Positions 7,146-15,486 of a stretch of 64,000 bases of DNA are shown here, one piece after another; position 1 is the stretch's first letter, and each line of letters starts with the position of its first letter. Source of the DNA: an uncultured Eubacteriales bacterium (lineage in GTDB: Bacteria > Bacillota_A > Clostridia > Oscillospirales > Oscillospiraceae); assembly GCA_900319835.1 (NCBI GenBank), contig ONPY01000001.1, positions 39,960 to 103,959 of the forward strand, given 5' to 3'. The position numbers and the translations under genes are program-made. The notes below the pieces were generated by a model. The model did not search any database. It was given only the letters and a program-made list of their open reading frames with translations, and was not told where the DNA came from.

Positions 7146-8597
7146 ATGCTCTATTTCAGCACCCGCGGCAGCTCGCCCGCGGTCTCTTCCGCACAGGCTG
7201 TGGTGGATGGTCTCGCCCCTGACGGCGGCCTGTACATCATGGCCCCCTCCGAGATTCCGCGGCTGGATCTGACCGCCCTGCGTGATCTGGACTATCCCGC
7301 CCTCTCCGCGGCCGTTCTCTCTGCCCTCATGCCGGACTTTTCCGGGGACGAGGCCCTCACGCTGACGCGCCGCGCTTATCTCGAGAAATTCTCCACGCCG
7401 CTCGTGGCCCCGCTGCGTGACGCCGGGGGCGAGCTGTTTCTGGAGCTCTTCCACGGCCCGACGGCCGCCTTCAAGGATGTGGCGCTCTGCCTGCTGCCGC
7501 ATTTGATGACCTCCGCGTCCCGCAAATGCGGCCACGCGGGGGACATCCTCATCCTCACCGCCACCAGCGGCGACACCGGCAAGGCCGCGCTGGAGGGCTT
7601 CCGCGATGTGGACGGCATCCGCATCCTCGTCTTCTATCCCCGTGACGGCGTCAGCCCCGTTCAGAAGGCCCAGATGGTCACCCAGGCCGGCTCCAACGTG
7701 AAGGTCTGCGCGGTGGAGGGCAACTTTGACGACGCCCAGTCCGGCGTCAAGCGGATCTTTGAGGCGACGCCGGACGGGCTCTCCTCCGCAAACTCCATCA
7801 ACATCGGCCGTCTCGTGCCGCAGGTGGCTTACTACTTCTCGGCCTACTTCGCGGCGGTCCGCCTGGGCCGCATCGCTTTTGGGGAAAAGCTGAACTTCTC
7901 CGTGCCCACCGGCAACTTTGGGGACATTCTGGCGGGTTATCTCGCCATGTGCATGGGTCTTCCCGTGGGCAAGCTGATCTGCGCCTCAAACGCCAACAAC
8001 GTCCTCACGGACTTTCTGCGTACCGGCGTCTATGACCGCCGCCGCCCCTTCCACAAGACCTTCTCCCCCTCCATGGACATCCTGATCTCCAGCAATCTGG
8101 AGCGCCTGCTGTATCTGGAGAGCGGCGATTCCGCCCTGGTCTCCTCGCTGATGGCGCAGCTCAAGGCCGAGGGGCACTATGAGATCCCGGCCCCCCTGCT
8201 GGAAAAGCTGCAGGCGCGCTTTGTCCCCTTCTATTGTGACGACGACGCGACCCTCGCCGGCATTGCCGAGGTCTGGTCCAAGTCCGGTTACCTCATCGAC
8301 ACCCACACCGCCGTGGCCCGCCAGGCGGCCAAAGCCTGCGATCTCGGGCCCACCGTCATTCTCTCCACCGCCTCTCCCTACAAGTTCCCGGCCGCGGTCT
8401 GCTCCGCGATCGGCGTCGATGCCGCGGGGGATGAGTTTGAACAGATGGACGCGCTGGAGAAAGCCAGCGGCTTTGCCATGCCGGAGAATCTGCGCGGCCT
8501 GCGCGGCCGCCCGGTCCGCCATACCGATTGCGTCGCCCCGGCCGACATGCCCGCGTATGCAAGCGCCAAGAGGGCCGAGCCCTCCTGGGCGGAATAA
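7146..8597 (+). CDS. thrC: Threonine synthase
   Basis: 483 residues, PLP enzyme converting O-phosphohomoserine to threonine, cytosolic. The N-terminal motif SPAVSSAQAVVDGLAPDGGL and the PLP-lysine segment GPTAAFKD (Lys110) are diagnostic, as is the phosphate-binding TATSGDTGKAALEGF. Length and order match the shorter bacterial ThrC class. The own promoter at 7076 precedes it and thrH follows after 19 bases, so the two are likely one transcript. That pairing suggests ThrH helps supply the phosphorylated homoserine substrate. No truncation or odd residue is seen. Confidence 0.95.
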   Translation: MLYFSTRGSSPAVSSAQAVVDGLAPDGGLYIMAPSEIPRLDLTALRDLDYPALSAAVLSALMPDFSGDEALTLTRRAYLEKFSTPLVAPLRDAGGELFLELFHGPTAAFKDVALCLLPHLMTSASRKCGHAGDILILTATSGDTGKAALEGFRDVDGIRILVFYPRDGVSPVQKAQMVTQAGSNVKVCAVEGNFDDAQSGVKRIFEATPDGLSSANSINIGRLVPQVAYYFSAYFAAVRLGRIAFGEKLNFSVPTGNFGDILAGYLAMCMGLPVGKLICASNANNVLTDFLRTGVYDRRRPFHKTFSPSMDILISSNLERLLYLESGDSALVSSLMAQLKAEGHYEIPAPLLEKLQARFVPFYCDDDATLAGIAEVWSKSGYLIDTHTAVARQAAKACDLGPTVILSTASPYKFPAAVCSAIGVDAAGDEFEQMDALEKASGFAMPENLRGLRGRPVRHTDCVAPADMPAYASAKRAEPSWAE

Positions 8598-8616
8598 AAC
8601 GGAAAGGAAGAAAGCC

Positions 8617-9219
8617 ATGTATATCACCTGTTTGGATATGGAGGGTGTTCTGACCCCCGAGATCTGGATCGCCTTTTCCGAGGCCAGCGGCATCCCGGAG
8701 CTGCGCCGCACCACCCGGGACGAACCGGACTACGACAAGCTCATGCGCTGGCGCATCGGCATTCTGAAGGAGCACGGCCTGGGACTGAAGGAGATCCAGG
8801 ACGTCATCGCCACCGTCGACCCTCTGCCCGGCGCCAAGGAGTTTCTGGATGAGCTGCGCTCAATCACCCAGGCGGTCATCCTCAGCGACACCTTCACCCA
8901 GTTCGCCCAGCCTCTCATGCGCAAGCTCGGCTGGCCCGCCCTGTTCTGTAACGAGCTGGTCGTCGCCCCCAGCGGCGAGGTGACGGATTTCCGTCTGCGC
9001 TGCAAGGAGACAAAGCTCTCCACCGTCCGCGCCTTCCAGTCCGTCGGCTATGACACCATCGCCGCCGGCGACAGCTTCAACGACCTCAAGATGATCCAGG
9101 CCAGCAAGGCCGGCTTCCTCTTCCGCGCACCCGAGAGCATCAAGGCCCAGTTCCCGGAAATCCCCGCCTGCGAGGATTTCGACGATCTCCTGCGCCTGAT
9201 CAAGGACGCCATGGTCTGA
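8617..9219 (+). CDS. thrH: ThrH-type phosphoserine phosphatase / homoserine phosphotransferase
   Basis: 200 residues of the HAD superfamily. The sequence follows Pseudomonas aeruginosa ThrH closely at CLDMEGVLTPEIWIAF (motif I, second acidic residue Glu as in ThrH), TTRDEPDYDKLM, VILSDTF (motif II) and AAGDSFNDL (motif IV). ThrH dephosphorylates phosphoserine and can move the phosphate to homoserine, making the substrate of threonine synthase. The gene follows thrC by 19 bases with a GGAAGG site, so the two form an operon. The transferase role is established for the P. aeruginosa enzyme and inferred here from sequence and context. Phosphoserine phosphatase for serine synthesis is the alternative. 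Confidence 0.88.
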   Translation: MYITCLDMEGVLTPEIWIAFSEASGIPELRRTTRDEPDYDKLMRWRIGILKEHGLGLKEIQDVIATVDPLPGAKEFLDELRSITQAVILSDTFTQFAQPLMRKLGWPALFCNELVVAPSGEVTDFRLRCKETKLSTVRAFQSVGYDTIAAGDSFNDLKMIQASKAGFLFRAPESIKAQFPEIPACEDFDDLLRLIKDAMV

Positions 9220-9238
9220 TTGACAGCTTTAAACAGCA

Positions 9239-9448
9239 AGAGCCCCGGGCTTTCGCCCGGGGCTCTCGAACTGCAGGCCCCCTTATCCCGACTCGGACCT
9301 GTAAGGTGGATTGTGAAGGGGACGGGGAGTCCCCCTTCACGTTCAATCCATGCAAAACAGGAAACTTTTTCGGAAGTTCCCTGTTTTGCCTTTCCAGCTG
9401 CCGGCGCTTGGCCGCCAGCTGGAAAGCCCCGGGCTTTCGCCCGGGGCT
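9239..9448 (+). terminator. Hairpin cluster after thrH
   Basis: Two near-identical hairpins with GAGCCCCGGGC / GCCCGGGGCTC arms bracket the region (9239-9266 and 9425-9448). Between them are an imperfect hairpin with CAAAACAGG / CCCTGTTTTG arms (about 9354-9389) and a CAGCTG-based stem (about 9399-9422). The 318-base gap holds no open frame that looks coding. The first hairpin probably ends the thrC-thrH transcript. The rest may be a structured RNA or repeat debris. Confidence 0.5.
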
Positions 9449-9481
9449 CTTGCTGTATAGTCAAATCTGAAAGAACACGTC

Positions 9482-9517
9482 ATTGCGAGCCAGTGACCGA
9501 CGTCACTGGCTCGCAAT
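9482..9517 (+). repeat. Perfect palindromic repeat, family B
   Basis: Sixteen-base arms ATTGCGAGCCAGTGAC and GTCACTGGCTCGCAAT around a four-base loop. A second copy with nineteen-base arms lies at 10156-10197. REP-like element. Confidence 0.85.
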
Positions 9518-9537
9518 CCGTTTTTTCTTCCTTTGGT

Positions 9538-9913
9538 TTACATCCCCTTGGGGTTGGGACCGAACTGGTTGTCTCCCGGCTGGCTGTCCCGGCAGGACCA
9601 GACCAGCATCAGGATCGCCCCCACAAGGGGGATCAGAATGATAAAGTACCAGCTGCCCGATTTGCCGATGTCGTGCAGCCGTCTCCAGGCCAGGCCCAGA
9701 CCCGGCACCAGCAGCGCCAGGCTGACCAGTCCGCTCAGTACGCTAAACAGGTTCCACCCGGTGATGTTCTGCAGCAGGCTCAGTACCAGGGAGATGCACA
9801 TCACCACCAGCGTGTAATACCAGTACTCGCTACGTCTGGCGCGGCCGTTGAAATCCGCGTAGTGATTGAGCACCACGTTCAGGGAAATTGTCCTTGATCT
9901 GTTCAAAACTCAT
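9538..9913 (-). pseudogene. DUF805 membrane protein, frameshifted near N-terminus
   Basis: The gene starts at ATG 9913 with GAGAGGG ahead and encodes MSFEQIKDNF. It then needs a one-base shift at the GGG run 9882-9884 (CCC in the coding strand) to continue into LNVVLNHYADFNGRARRSEYW and the rest of a DUF805 protein. DUF805 proteins normally begin with this kind of segment joined directly to YADFNGRA, so the break looks like a single inserted base. The body has about four membrane helices (VVMCISLVLSLL, LLVPGLGLAW, YFIILIPLVGAILM) and the conserved WRRLHD motif. Sequencing error, a phase-variable site or a recent null mutation are all possible. The function of the family is unknown. Confidence 0.8.
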
Positions 9914-9939
9914 TGTTTTCCCTCTCTTTCTCTGTGTGC

Positions 9940-9967
9940 AAAAAGGAGCCCAAACGGGCTCCTTTTT
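9940..9967. terminator. Bidirectional terminator between rubredoxin and DUF805 genes
   Basis: Arms AAAAAGGAGCCC and GGGCTCCTTTTT around a four-base loop. It serves the minus-strand rubredoxin gene. Confidence 0.85.
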
Positions 9968-9975
9968 GAAAAATC

Positions 9976-10110
9976 TTACTCTTCGGGGCTGAACTCGTCC
10001 TTGCCGACGCCGCAGAGCTCGCAGGTGAAATCGTCGGGCAGATCTTCCCACTTCACGCCGGCCTCGTCCTCATCATAGACCCAGCCGCACACATTGCAGA
10101 CATACTTCAT
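9976..10110 (-). CDS. Rubredoxin
   Basis: 44 residues, a small one-iron electron carrier of the cytosol. The two cysteine knuckles CNVCGW and CELCGVG, with the aromatic and acidic residues between them (YDEDEAGVKWEDLPDDF), define the fold. The protein is slightly shorter than the usual 52 residues because the loop between the knuckles is trimmed. The ATG at 10110 follows AAAGGAG. It lies directly downstream of rubrerythrin, its likely electron acceptor in peroxide reduction, separated by a palindromic repeat and probably by its own transcript. Confidence 0.95.
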   Translation of the reverse strand: MKYVCNVCGWVYDEDEAGVKWEDLPDDFTCELCGVGKDEFSPEE

Positions 10111-10155
10111 GTTCGTTTCTCCTTTCGTAAAGGCATTTGCATCATATAAAAGTCT

Positions 10156-10197
10156 GTCATTCCGAGCCAGTGACATCGGTCACTGGCTCGCAATGAC
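10156..10197 (+). repeat. Palindromic repeat, family B (second copy)
   Basis: Nineteen-base arms (10156-10174 and 10179-10197) with one mismatch around a four-base loop. It shares the GAGCCAGTGAC/GTCACTGGCTC core with the copy at 9482. It may act as a terminator between rubrerythrin and rubredoxin. Confidence 0.85.
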
Positions 10198-10205
10198 GCG
10201 GGGGA

Positions 10206-10772
10206 TTACTTGAAGTACCGATCCAGCAGGCCCTTGAGGGCTTTGCCGTGGCGGGCCTCGTCGCGGGCCATCTCATGGATGGTGTCGTGCAGGGCGTCCA
10301 GGTTGTACTTCTTGCAGAGCTTGGCCAGATCGGTCTTGCCGGCGGTGGCGCCGTTCTCGGCGTCGACGCGCATCTGCAGGTTCTTCTTGGTGCTGTCGGT
10401 GACGACCTCGCCCAGCAGCTCGGCAAACTTGGCAGCGTGCTCCGCCTCCTCCAGGCCGGCCTTCTCCCAGTACAGGCCGACTTCGGGGTAACCCTCGCGG
10501 TAGGCGACTCTGGCCATGGCCAGGTACATGCCGACCTCGGAGCACTCGCCCTCGAAGTTGGAGCGCAGTCCGGCAATGATCTGCTCCTGAACGTCCGCGG
10601 GGACGTCAGCGCCAAACTGCTTGCCGACGCCGACCACGTGCTCGGCAGCCCAGGTCAGCTCACCGGCCTGCTCGGTGAACTTGGAACCGGGGACCTTGCA
10701 AACGGGGCAGAACTCAGGAGGATTCTCGCCCTCATGGACGTAACCGCATACGGGACATACCCATTTTTTCAT
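10206..10772 (-). CDS. Reverse-type rubrerythrin (NADH peroxidase)
   Basis: 188 residues. A rubredoxin-like iron domain comes first ([10 protein letters not shown] and [11 protein letters not shown], residues 5-30), followed by a four-helix ferritin-like di-iron domain with [23 protein letters not shown] and [13 protein letters not shown]. This domain order is that of reverse rubrerythrins, which reduce peroxide and protect anaerobes from oxygen. Three adjacent ATG codons exist, and the third (10772) has the best distance from AAGGAGG. The gene sits upstream of rubredoxin, its usual partner. A promoter with TTTACA and TACGAT lies 85 bases ahead. Nothing unusual in length or active-site residues. 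Confidence 0.93.
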   Translation of the reverse strand: MKKWVCPVCGYVHEGENPPEFCPVCKVPGSKFTEQAGELTWAAEHVVGVGKQFGADVPADVQEQIIAGLRSNFEGECSEVGMYLAMARVAYREGYPEVGLYWEKAGLEEAEHAAKFAELLGEVVTDSTKKNLQMRVDAENGATAGKTDLAKLCKKYNLDALHDTIHEMARDEARHGKALKGLLDRYFK

Positions 10773-10856
10773 CATCATGACCTCCTTCCCCAAAGGGGGA
10801 TTCTTTAGAATTTGGATGGAAGAAGTGCCTTTTTCGGCGCTCTTCTTATCATTTGT

Positions 10857-10885
10857 ATCGTATCATGTCGGCGGTTTTTTGTAAA
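10857..10885 (-). promoter_or_regulatory. Rubrerythrin promoter
   Basis: Minus strand: TTTACA (10880-10885), 17-base spacer, TACGAT (10857-10862). About 85 bases before the start codon, leaving room for a regulatory 5' leader. Confidence 0.55.
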
Positions 10886-10899
10886 GGGACTTTTTGTGT

Positions 10900-11967
10900 C
10901 TACCCTTCGCCTTCCTCTGTTTCCGGCTCGATCAGCGCCGCCAGTGCCGGCCCCGCGGCGTTTCCGAAAAGGCGGATCGCGGCCAGCGCCTCCCGCAGGG
11001 TGTTGCCGCTGCTGCCCACCTCAAGGATCAGCGATCCCGGCGCCAGCTGCTGGTTGTAGCGCTGCGGCACCAGGGCAATGGGCCGCATCAGCGTGGGGCA
11101 GGCGGTGTTGACGGCGTTTTGCAGATACAGGGCCAGGGCGAGATTCCCCCGCCAGTTCGGGTGCTCCAGCCCGCTCTCGTCGGTCCCCACCAGCAGCATG
11201 ATCTGGCTTGCCACCGTGCCCTCCTCCTCGGCCATGGTCTTGTAGACCACGCCGTCGCTGCCCAGCGCATCCCGGTGGATATCGAGCACGATGCGGATGC
11301 CGGGGCAGCTCTCCAGATACTGTTCGATTGCCTGCCCCGCCCGGGTGTAGGAGCCGGTGTAGCTGGGATAGTCGTAGATCCCCCGGTCGTGGATGACCCC
11401 CAGCCCCGCCTGGGTCAGCAGCGCCGTCAGCTCGTCCCCGACGCGCACGATGTTAAACTGCGTGTCCTCGGTTCGGTTGGCGTCGCTCGGCGTATAGCGG
11501 TCCAGCCCGGCCTGGGTGTAGGCCTCGCTCGCGTGGGTGTGGATGATGAGGATCTGCGCCTCGTCCCTGGGCAGTGTGAGGGCCGGCCCCTCCGCCAGCA
11601 GGGAGCCAGCGTCCACAAAATACCCGGTCTCGTTCTTGATGCGCATCCCGCCCTGGATGGTGGTCTCCAACACCTGCTCCGCGGGTTCTCCGCGCTCTGC
11701 CCCCACCTCCTCGGCTGCGCTCTCCATGGGCGGCAGCACCGCGTGGGACAGGGTCTGGGCCGCCGCTTCGCGCCGCGGTGCCCGGACCTGTGCCGTCTCC
11801 GCGGGCTCCTCCCGGGCCATCAGCACCACGTTTTTCATCCGTCCCTCCTCGCTGCTCGCCCGCCAGAGGCGCGTGAGCTCTTCCATTCCGCCCCCCGCAG
11901 CCAGCAGGAGCAGCCCCGCCGCCGTCAGGAGGCTGACGGCAGCTCTGCCGAAGCCTGTCATGCGCAT
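10900..11967 (-). CDS. spoIIP: Stage II sporulation protein P
   Basis: 355 residues. SpoIIP is the amidase/endopeptidase that degrades septal peptidoglycan during forespore engulfment, with SpoIID and SpoIIM. A membrane anchor (residues 9-27, AAVSLLTAAGLLLLAAGG) is followed by a variable linker. The C-terminal zinc hydrolase domain has ILIIHTHASEAY, IVLDIHRDA and LEVGSSGNTL, which carry the metal ligands and the catalytic Glu. The ATG at 11967 follows GGAGAGGAAGGA. The gene is isolated here, not next to gpr as in Bacillus. Its presence shows the organism, or a recent ancestor, sporulates. Confidence 0.92.
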   Translation of the reverse strand: MRMTGFGRAAVSLLTAAGLLLLAAGGGMEELTRLWRASSEEGRMKNVVLMAREEPAETAQVRAPRREAAAQTLSHAVLPPMESAAEEVGAERGEPAEQVLETTIQGGMRIKNETGYFVDAGSLLAEGPALTLPRDEAQILIIHTHASEAYTQAGLDRYTPSDANRTEDTQFNIVRVGDELTALLTQAGLGVIHDRGIYDYPSYTGSYTRAGQAIEQYLESCPGIRIVLDIHRDALGSDGVVYKTMAEEEGTVASQIMLLVGTDESGLEHPNWRGNLALALYLQNAVNTACPTLMRPIALVPQRYNQQLAPGSLILEVGSSGNTLREALAAIRLFGNAAGPALAALIEPETEEGEG

Positions 11968-12080
11968 TCCTTCCTCTCCTTGGTGTGTTCCTCTCATGTC
12001 TATGCGCTCTCCGCGGTAAAGATGTCTCCCCTTTTTCGCCCTCGAAATTGAAAAATCGTCCCTCTGGAAGAAAAAGCGTA

Positions 12081-12109
12081 TTGAAAAGCGAAAGCCGGGA
12101 TGCTATACT
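12081..12109 (+). promoter_or_regulatory. Promoter of the 12151 gene
   Basis: TTGAAA (12081-12086), 17-base spacer, TATACT (12104-12109), 41 bases before the start codon. Confidence 0.65.
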
Positions 12110-12150
12110 GGGATGTGTTATGTAACCTTGTTTGAGTGAGGTGACAACAA

Positions 12151-13878
12151 ATGGCAGAACGCTATACCAGACTCTTCACGCTGTCTGAAGATCTCTATAC
12201 CCCCGGTGCTCCGCTGGTGATCGCCGCCGGCGCCCTGCTCAAGGACACGCAGACGGGCCAGGTCCTGGCCCAGCTGAAACTGCGCAGCATCTCCGACCGC
12301 CCCATTCACGCCGTGGATCTGCAGGTGATCGGCTATGACATGTCCAAATCCGAAATCTGCCGGGAGGAGCACCAGTATCTGGATCTCAACGTCTCCCGGG
12401 ACGATATGTTCGGTTCCAAAGAGGCCATCCTCATGTCCCGCCCCTCGGTGCGTTCCTTTTCCGTGCGGGTTCTCGCCGTCTACTTTGCCGACGGGGACCG
12501 CTATCTGGGGCCTGAGGAGCGCTGGGCCTCGCTGCCGGTGCAGCAGGATCTGAACGGCCGCCTCTTCGATACGGAGCTGATCCGCCAGTACAAGCTGGAG
12601 ACCAGCGAGCGCAGCCGCTATGTGCCGATGGAGCACCTGGATCTGTGGCTGTGCAGCTGCGGTGAGATCAACCACGCCGGTGAGCCCTGCTATCGCTGCG
12701 GACGTTGCCTGGAAGATGAAAAGCAGCTTCTGAACGTGGAGCTTCTGCGCCAGCGGAAAACGGAGCGTCTTCAGGAGGAGGCGGGCCGTGCCGCCCGGGA
12801 GGAGGCCAGGAAGAAGACCCGCGGCTACCAGGTGAAGCGCCTGGCGCGGATCCTGATCCCGTTTCTGATCATCGCCGCCGGCGCCGCCGCGGTCTGGTTC
12901 ATCAACTCTGCGCGGGAGCAGAGCTACAGTGACGCCGCGGGCCTGTATGACGCCGGGGACTATGCCGGCGCCGCCGCCGCCTTTGACAAGCTGGGCAGTT
13001 ATAAGGACGCCGCCGGGCAGGCCGCGCAGGCCCGGGAGGCGGACGCGGTTCAGACCAGCTACACCCGCGCGGGACGCCTGCTGGACAACGACCGCTATGA
13101 CGACGCAAGGGAGCTCTATCTCTCCCTGGGCAATTATCTGGACTCCGCCGAGCTCGCGGTGGAGGCCGAGTACCGCAAGGGTCTGGAGCTGGTGGAGACC
13201 GGCGCCTACACCGAAGCCCGCGCGCTGTTTGAGGAGCTCGGGAATTATAAAGATTCCGCCGAGATCTCCGCCCATTTCTTTGACCGGCTTTTGAGCGAGG
13301 AGCTGAGCTATTCCGAGGCCGTCTCCGGCCCTCTGACCACGAGCTACACCTATGACTCCCAGGGCCGCATCGCGACGGCGACCGAGCAGCTCTCGGCCTA
13401 CGGCAAGGCGGACCGCGTCTCGGTCTACACCTGGAACGAGGACGGCAGCTATGACGTGACCGAGGGTCAGACCGTCCGCCACTACGACGCAAACGGCAGC
13501 TATCTCGGTCAGGGTGAGCAGACGCTCTACACCTACGACTACGGCTTTTTTGACAACGGCGTGCTGCACTACTGTGAGACTTATGATGCCGTCACCGGCG
13601 ACTATCTGGGCGGCGTGGTCAACGATGAGCACGGCAACACCCTCCGCATCACCGACAAGAGCGGCGGCACCAAAAAGGTGACCAGCGAATACAAGGGCGA
13701 GAACCTGGTCAAGCAGGAGACCTACGCCGCCGACGGCACCATGTTGGATCGTACCACCTTTGACTACGACGATCAGGGCCGCGTCAAACGTTCCAGCTTC
13801 ATCACCCCCGGCGCCTCCTCTGCCGTCACCCGCAGCTACACCTACGGTCTGGTGTACGTCCCCGGAGCAGAAAGCTGA
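12151..13878 (+). CDS. Zinc-ribbon, single-pass membrane protein with TPR-like and YD-repeat regions
   Basis: 575 residues in four parts. Residues 1-165 form a domain I do not recognise. A zinc ribbon follows (CSCGEINHAGEPCYRCGRC, about 169-187), then a charged linker and one membrane helix (about 231-250, ILIPFLIIAAGAAAVWF). Next come repeats of about 35-50 residues of the pattern YxxAxxLYDAGDYAGAAAAFDKLGSYKDA, as in Clostridial TPR-like proteins. The last 150 residues hold YD/RHS-like strands (YTYDSQGRIATATE, FDYDDQGRVKRSS). The ribbon would be cytosolic and the repeats extracellular. It is monocistronic, with its own promoter and a strong terminator. Role unknown; envelope sensing or assembly is conceivable. 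Confidence 0.8.
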   Translation: MAERYTRLFTLSEDLYTPGAPLVIAAGALLKDTQTGQVLAQLKLRSISDRPIHAVDLQVIGYDMSKSEICREEHQYLDLNVSRDDMFGSKEAILMSRPSVRSFSVRVLAVYFADGDRYLGPEERWASLPVQQDLNGRLFDTELIRQYKLETSERSRYVPMEHLDLWLCSCGEINHAGEPCYRCGRCLEDEKQLLNVELLRQRKTERLQEEAGRAAREEARKKTRGYQVKRLARILIPFLIIAAGAAAVWFINSAREQSYSDAAGLYDAGDYAGAAAAFDKLGSYKDAAGQAAQAREADAVQTSYTRAGRLLDNDRYDDARELYLSLGNYLDSAELAVEAEYRKGLELVETGAYTEARALFEELGNYKDSAEISAHFFDRLLSEELSYSEAVSGPLTTSYTYDSQGRIATATEQLSAYGKADRVSVYTWNEDGSYDVTEGQTVRHYDANGSYLGQGEQTLYTYDYGFFDNGVLHYCETYDAVTGDYLGGVVNDEHGNTLRITDKSGGTKKVTSEYKGENLVKQETYAADGTMLDRTTFDYDDQGRVKRSSFITPGASSAVTRSYTYGLVYVPGAES

Positions 13879-13891
13879 AGCAGCGTATCTC

Positions 13892-13921
13892 AAATGCCCG
13901 CGACAACTGTCGCGGGCATTT
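13892..13921 (+). terminator. Terminator of the 12151 gene
   Basis: Arms AAATGCCCGCGAC and GTCGCGGGCATTT around a short loop, directly after the stop codon. Confidence 0.8.
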
Positions 13922-13953
13922 GCTTTGCGGTGCTCCTTTCACGCTTCGGTCCC

Positions 13954-13982
13954 TTGACATCCCTCCTCTCCCGTGATATGAT
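13954..13982 (+). promoter_or_regulatory. Promoter of the FAD dehydrogenase gene
   Basis: TTGACA (13954-13959), 17-base spacer, TATGAT (13977-13982). Confidence 0.7.
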
Positions 13983-14071
13983 GATTGAGGATAAATTTTT
14001 GGAAATTTGCCTCCTTTCCCCATTTTTCGGGAAGGTGAGGTTTCTTTTTTTGCACGGAAAGGAGCGTTCCC

Positions 14072-15448
14072 ATGAAGTATGACGTTATCATTGTCGGCGC
14101 AGGCCCCGGCGGGATCTTTGCCGCCTGGGAGTTTGCCAGTGCCGAAAAGCCCTTGAAGGTGGCGGTGCTCGAGCTGGGCAAGCCGCTGCAGCAGCGCCGC
14201 TGCCCCATCGACGGCAAGAAGATCAAGTCCTGCGTCAAGTGCAAAACCTGCAGCATCATGAGCGGCTTTGGCGGCGCGGGCGCGTTTTCCGACGGCAAGT
14301 ACAACATCACCAACCAGTTCGGCGGCACGCTGTACGAGCATATCGGCAAGCAGCAGGCCATTGACCTGATGAAGTATGTCGACTCCATCAACATCACCCA
14401 CGGCGGCGAGGGCACCAGGCTCTATTCCACCGCCAACACCCGCATCAAGCGCATGTGTCTGGAAAACGGCCTGCATCTGCTGGACGCGCAGGTGCGCCAT
14501 CTGGGCACGGACAAGAACTATGTGGTACTGGAGAACCTGTATGATGAGCTCAGGGAGAAGGTGGACTTCCGCTTTGAGACCGCCGTCACCGCCATTGAGA
14601 AGATCCAGGGCGGCTATGAGGTCTTCTTTGACGGCGGCAGTCTGACCTGCCGGGAGTGCATCATCTCCGTCGGCCGCAGCGGCAGCAAGTGGATGGAGAC
14701 GGTCTGCACCTCGCTGAACATTCCCACCAAGTCCAACCGGGTGGACATCGGCCTGCGGGTCGAGCTGCCCGCGGAGGTCTTTGCCCACCTGACCGATGAG
14801 CTCTACGAGAGCAAGATCGTCTACCGCACCCAGAAGTTTGAGGACATGGTGCGCACCTTCTGCATGAACCCCCACGGCGTGGTGGTCAACGAGAACACCA
14901 ACGGCATCGTCACCGTCAACGGCCACAGCTACGAGGACCCCAGCAAGCACACCGAGAACACCAACTTTGCCCTGCTGGTCTCCAAGCACTTCTCCGAGCC
15001 CTTCAAGGACTCCAACGGCTACGGCGAGAGCATCGCGCGCCTGTCGAACATGCTGGGCGGCGGCGTCATGGTGCAGCGCTTCGGCGACCTGGTGCGCGGC
15101 CGCCGCAGCACCGAGGCCCGTATCGCCGAGAGCTTTGTCACCCCCACCCTCGCCGCCACGCCCGGCGATTTGAGTCTGGTGATCCCCAAGCGCATTCTCG
15201 ACGGCATCATCGAGATGATCTACGCCCTGGACAAGATCGCCCCGGGCACCGCCAACGACGACACACTTCTCTACGGCGTGGAGGTCAAGTTCTACAACAT
15301 GGAGGTGGACATCGACGAGCGCTTGGAGACCTGCTCCAAGGGTCTCTATGTCATCGGGGACTGCTCCGGCGTCACCCACTCCCTGTCTCACGCATCCGCC
15401 AGCGGCGTCTACGCCGCCAGGTGTGTGCTGGAGGATCTGGCCGAATAA
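14072..15448 (+). CDS. FAD-dependent dehydrogenase (COG2509-like)
   Basis: 458 residues. The N-terminal dinucleotide fold VIIVGAGPGGIFAAWEF binds FAD. A cysteine-rich segment follows (CPIDGKKIKSCVKCKTC, residues 47-63) with SGFGGAGAFSDGKYN, features of the uncharacterised FAD dehydrogenase group widespread in Clostridia. The C-terminal segment LYVIGDCSGVTHSLSHA is the second FAD contact. Four closely spaced cysteines could bind a metal or act in redox chemistry. Substrate unknown. The gene is monocistronic, with its own promoter and a bidirectional terminator shared with the spoIIQ-like gene. GGAAAGGAG precedes the ATG. Confidence 0.85.
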   Translation: MKYDVIIVGAGPGGIFAAWEFASAEKPLKVAVLELGKPLQQRRCPIDGKKIKSCVKCKTCSIMSGFGGAGAFSDGKYNITNQFGGTLYEHIGKQQAIDLMKYVDSINITHGGEGTRLYSTANTRIKRMCLENGLHLLDAQVRHLGTDKNYVVLENLYDELREKVDFRFETAVTAIEKIQGGYEVFFDGGSLTCRECIISVGRSGSKWMETVCTSLNIPTKSNRVDIGLRVELPAEVFAHLTDELYESKIVYRTQKFEDMVRTFCMNPHGVVVNENTNGIVTVNGHSYEDPSKHTENTNFALLVSKHFSEPFKDSNGYGESIARLSNMLGGGVMVQRFGDLVRGRRSTEARIAESFVTPTLAATPGDLSLVIPKRILDGIIEMIYALDKIAPGTANDDTLLYGVEVKFYNMEVDIDERLETCSKGLYVIGDCSGVTHSLSHASASGVYAARCVLEDLAE

Positions 15449-15451
15449 GCG

Positions 15452-15485
15452 AAAAACGGACCTCCTTTTCAGAAGGTCCGTTTTT
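15452..15485. terminator. Bidirectional terminator
   Basis: Arms AAAAACGGACCT and AGGTCCGTTTTT between convergent genes. Confidence 0.85.
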
Positions 15486-15486
15486 C

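Noticed and set aside
12118..13893. 591-residue frame opposite the zinc-ribbon protein
   Set aside because: Antisense shadow of a gene with a promoter, SD and recognisable domains. No ribosome site of its own.
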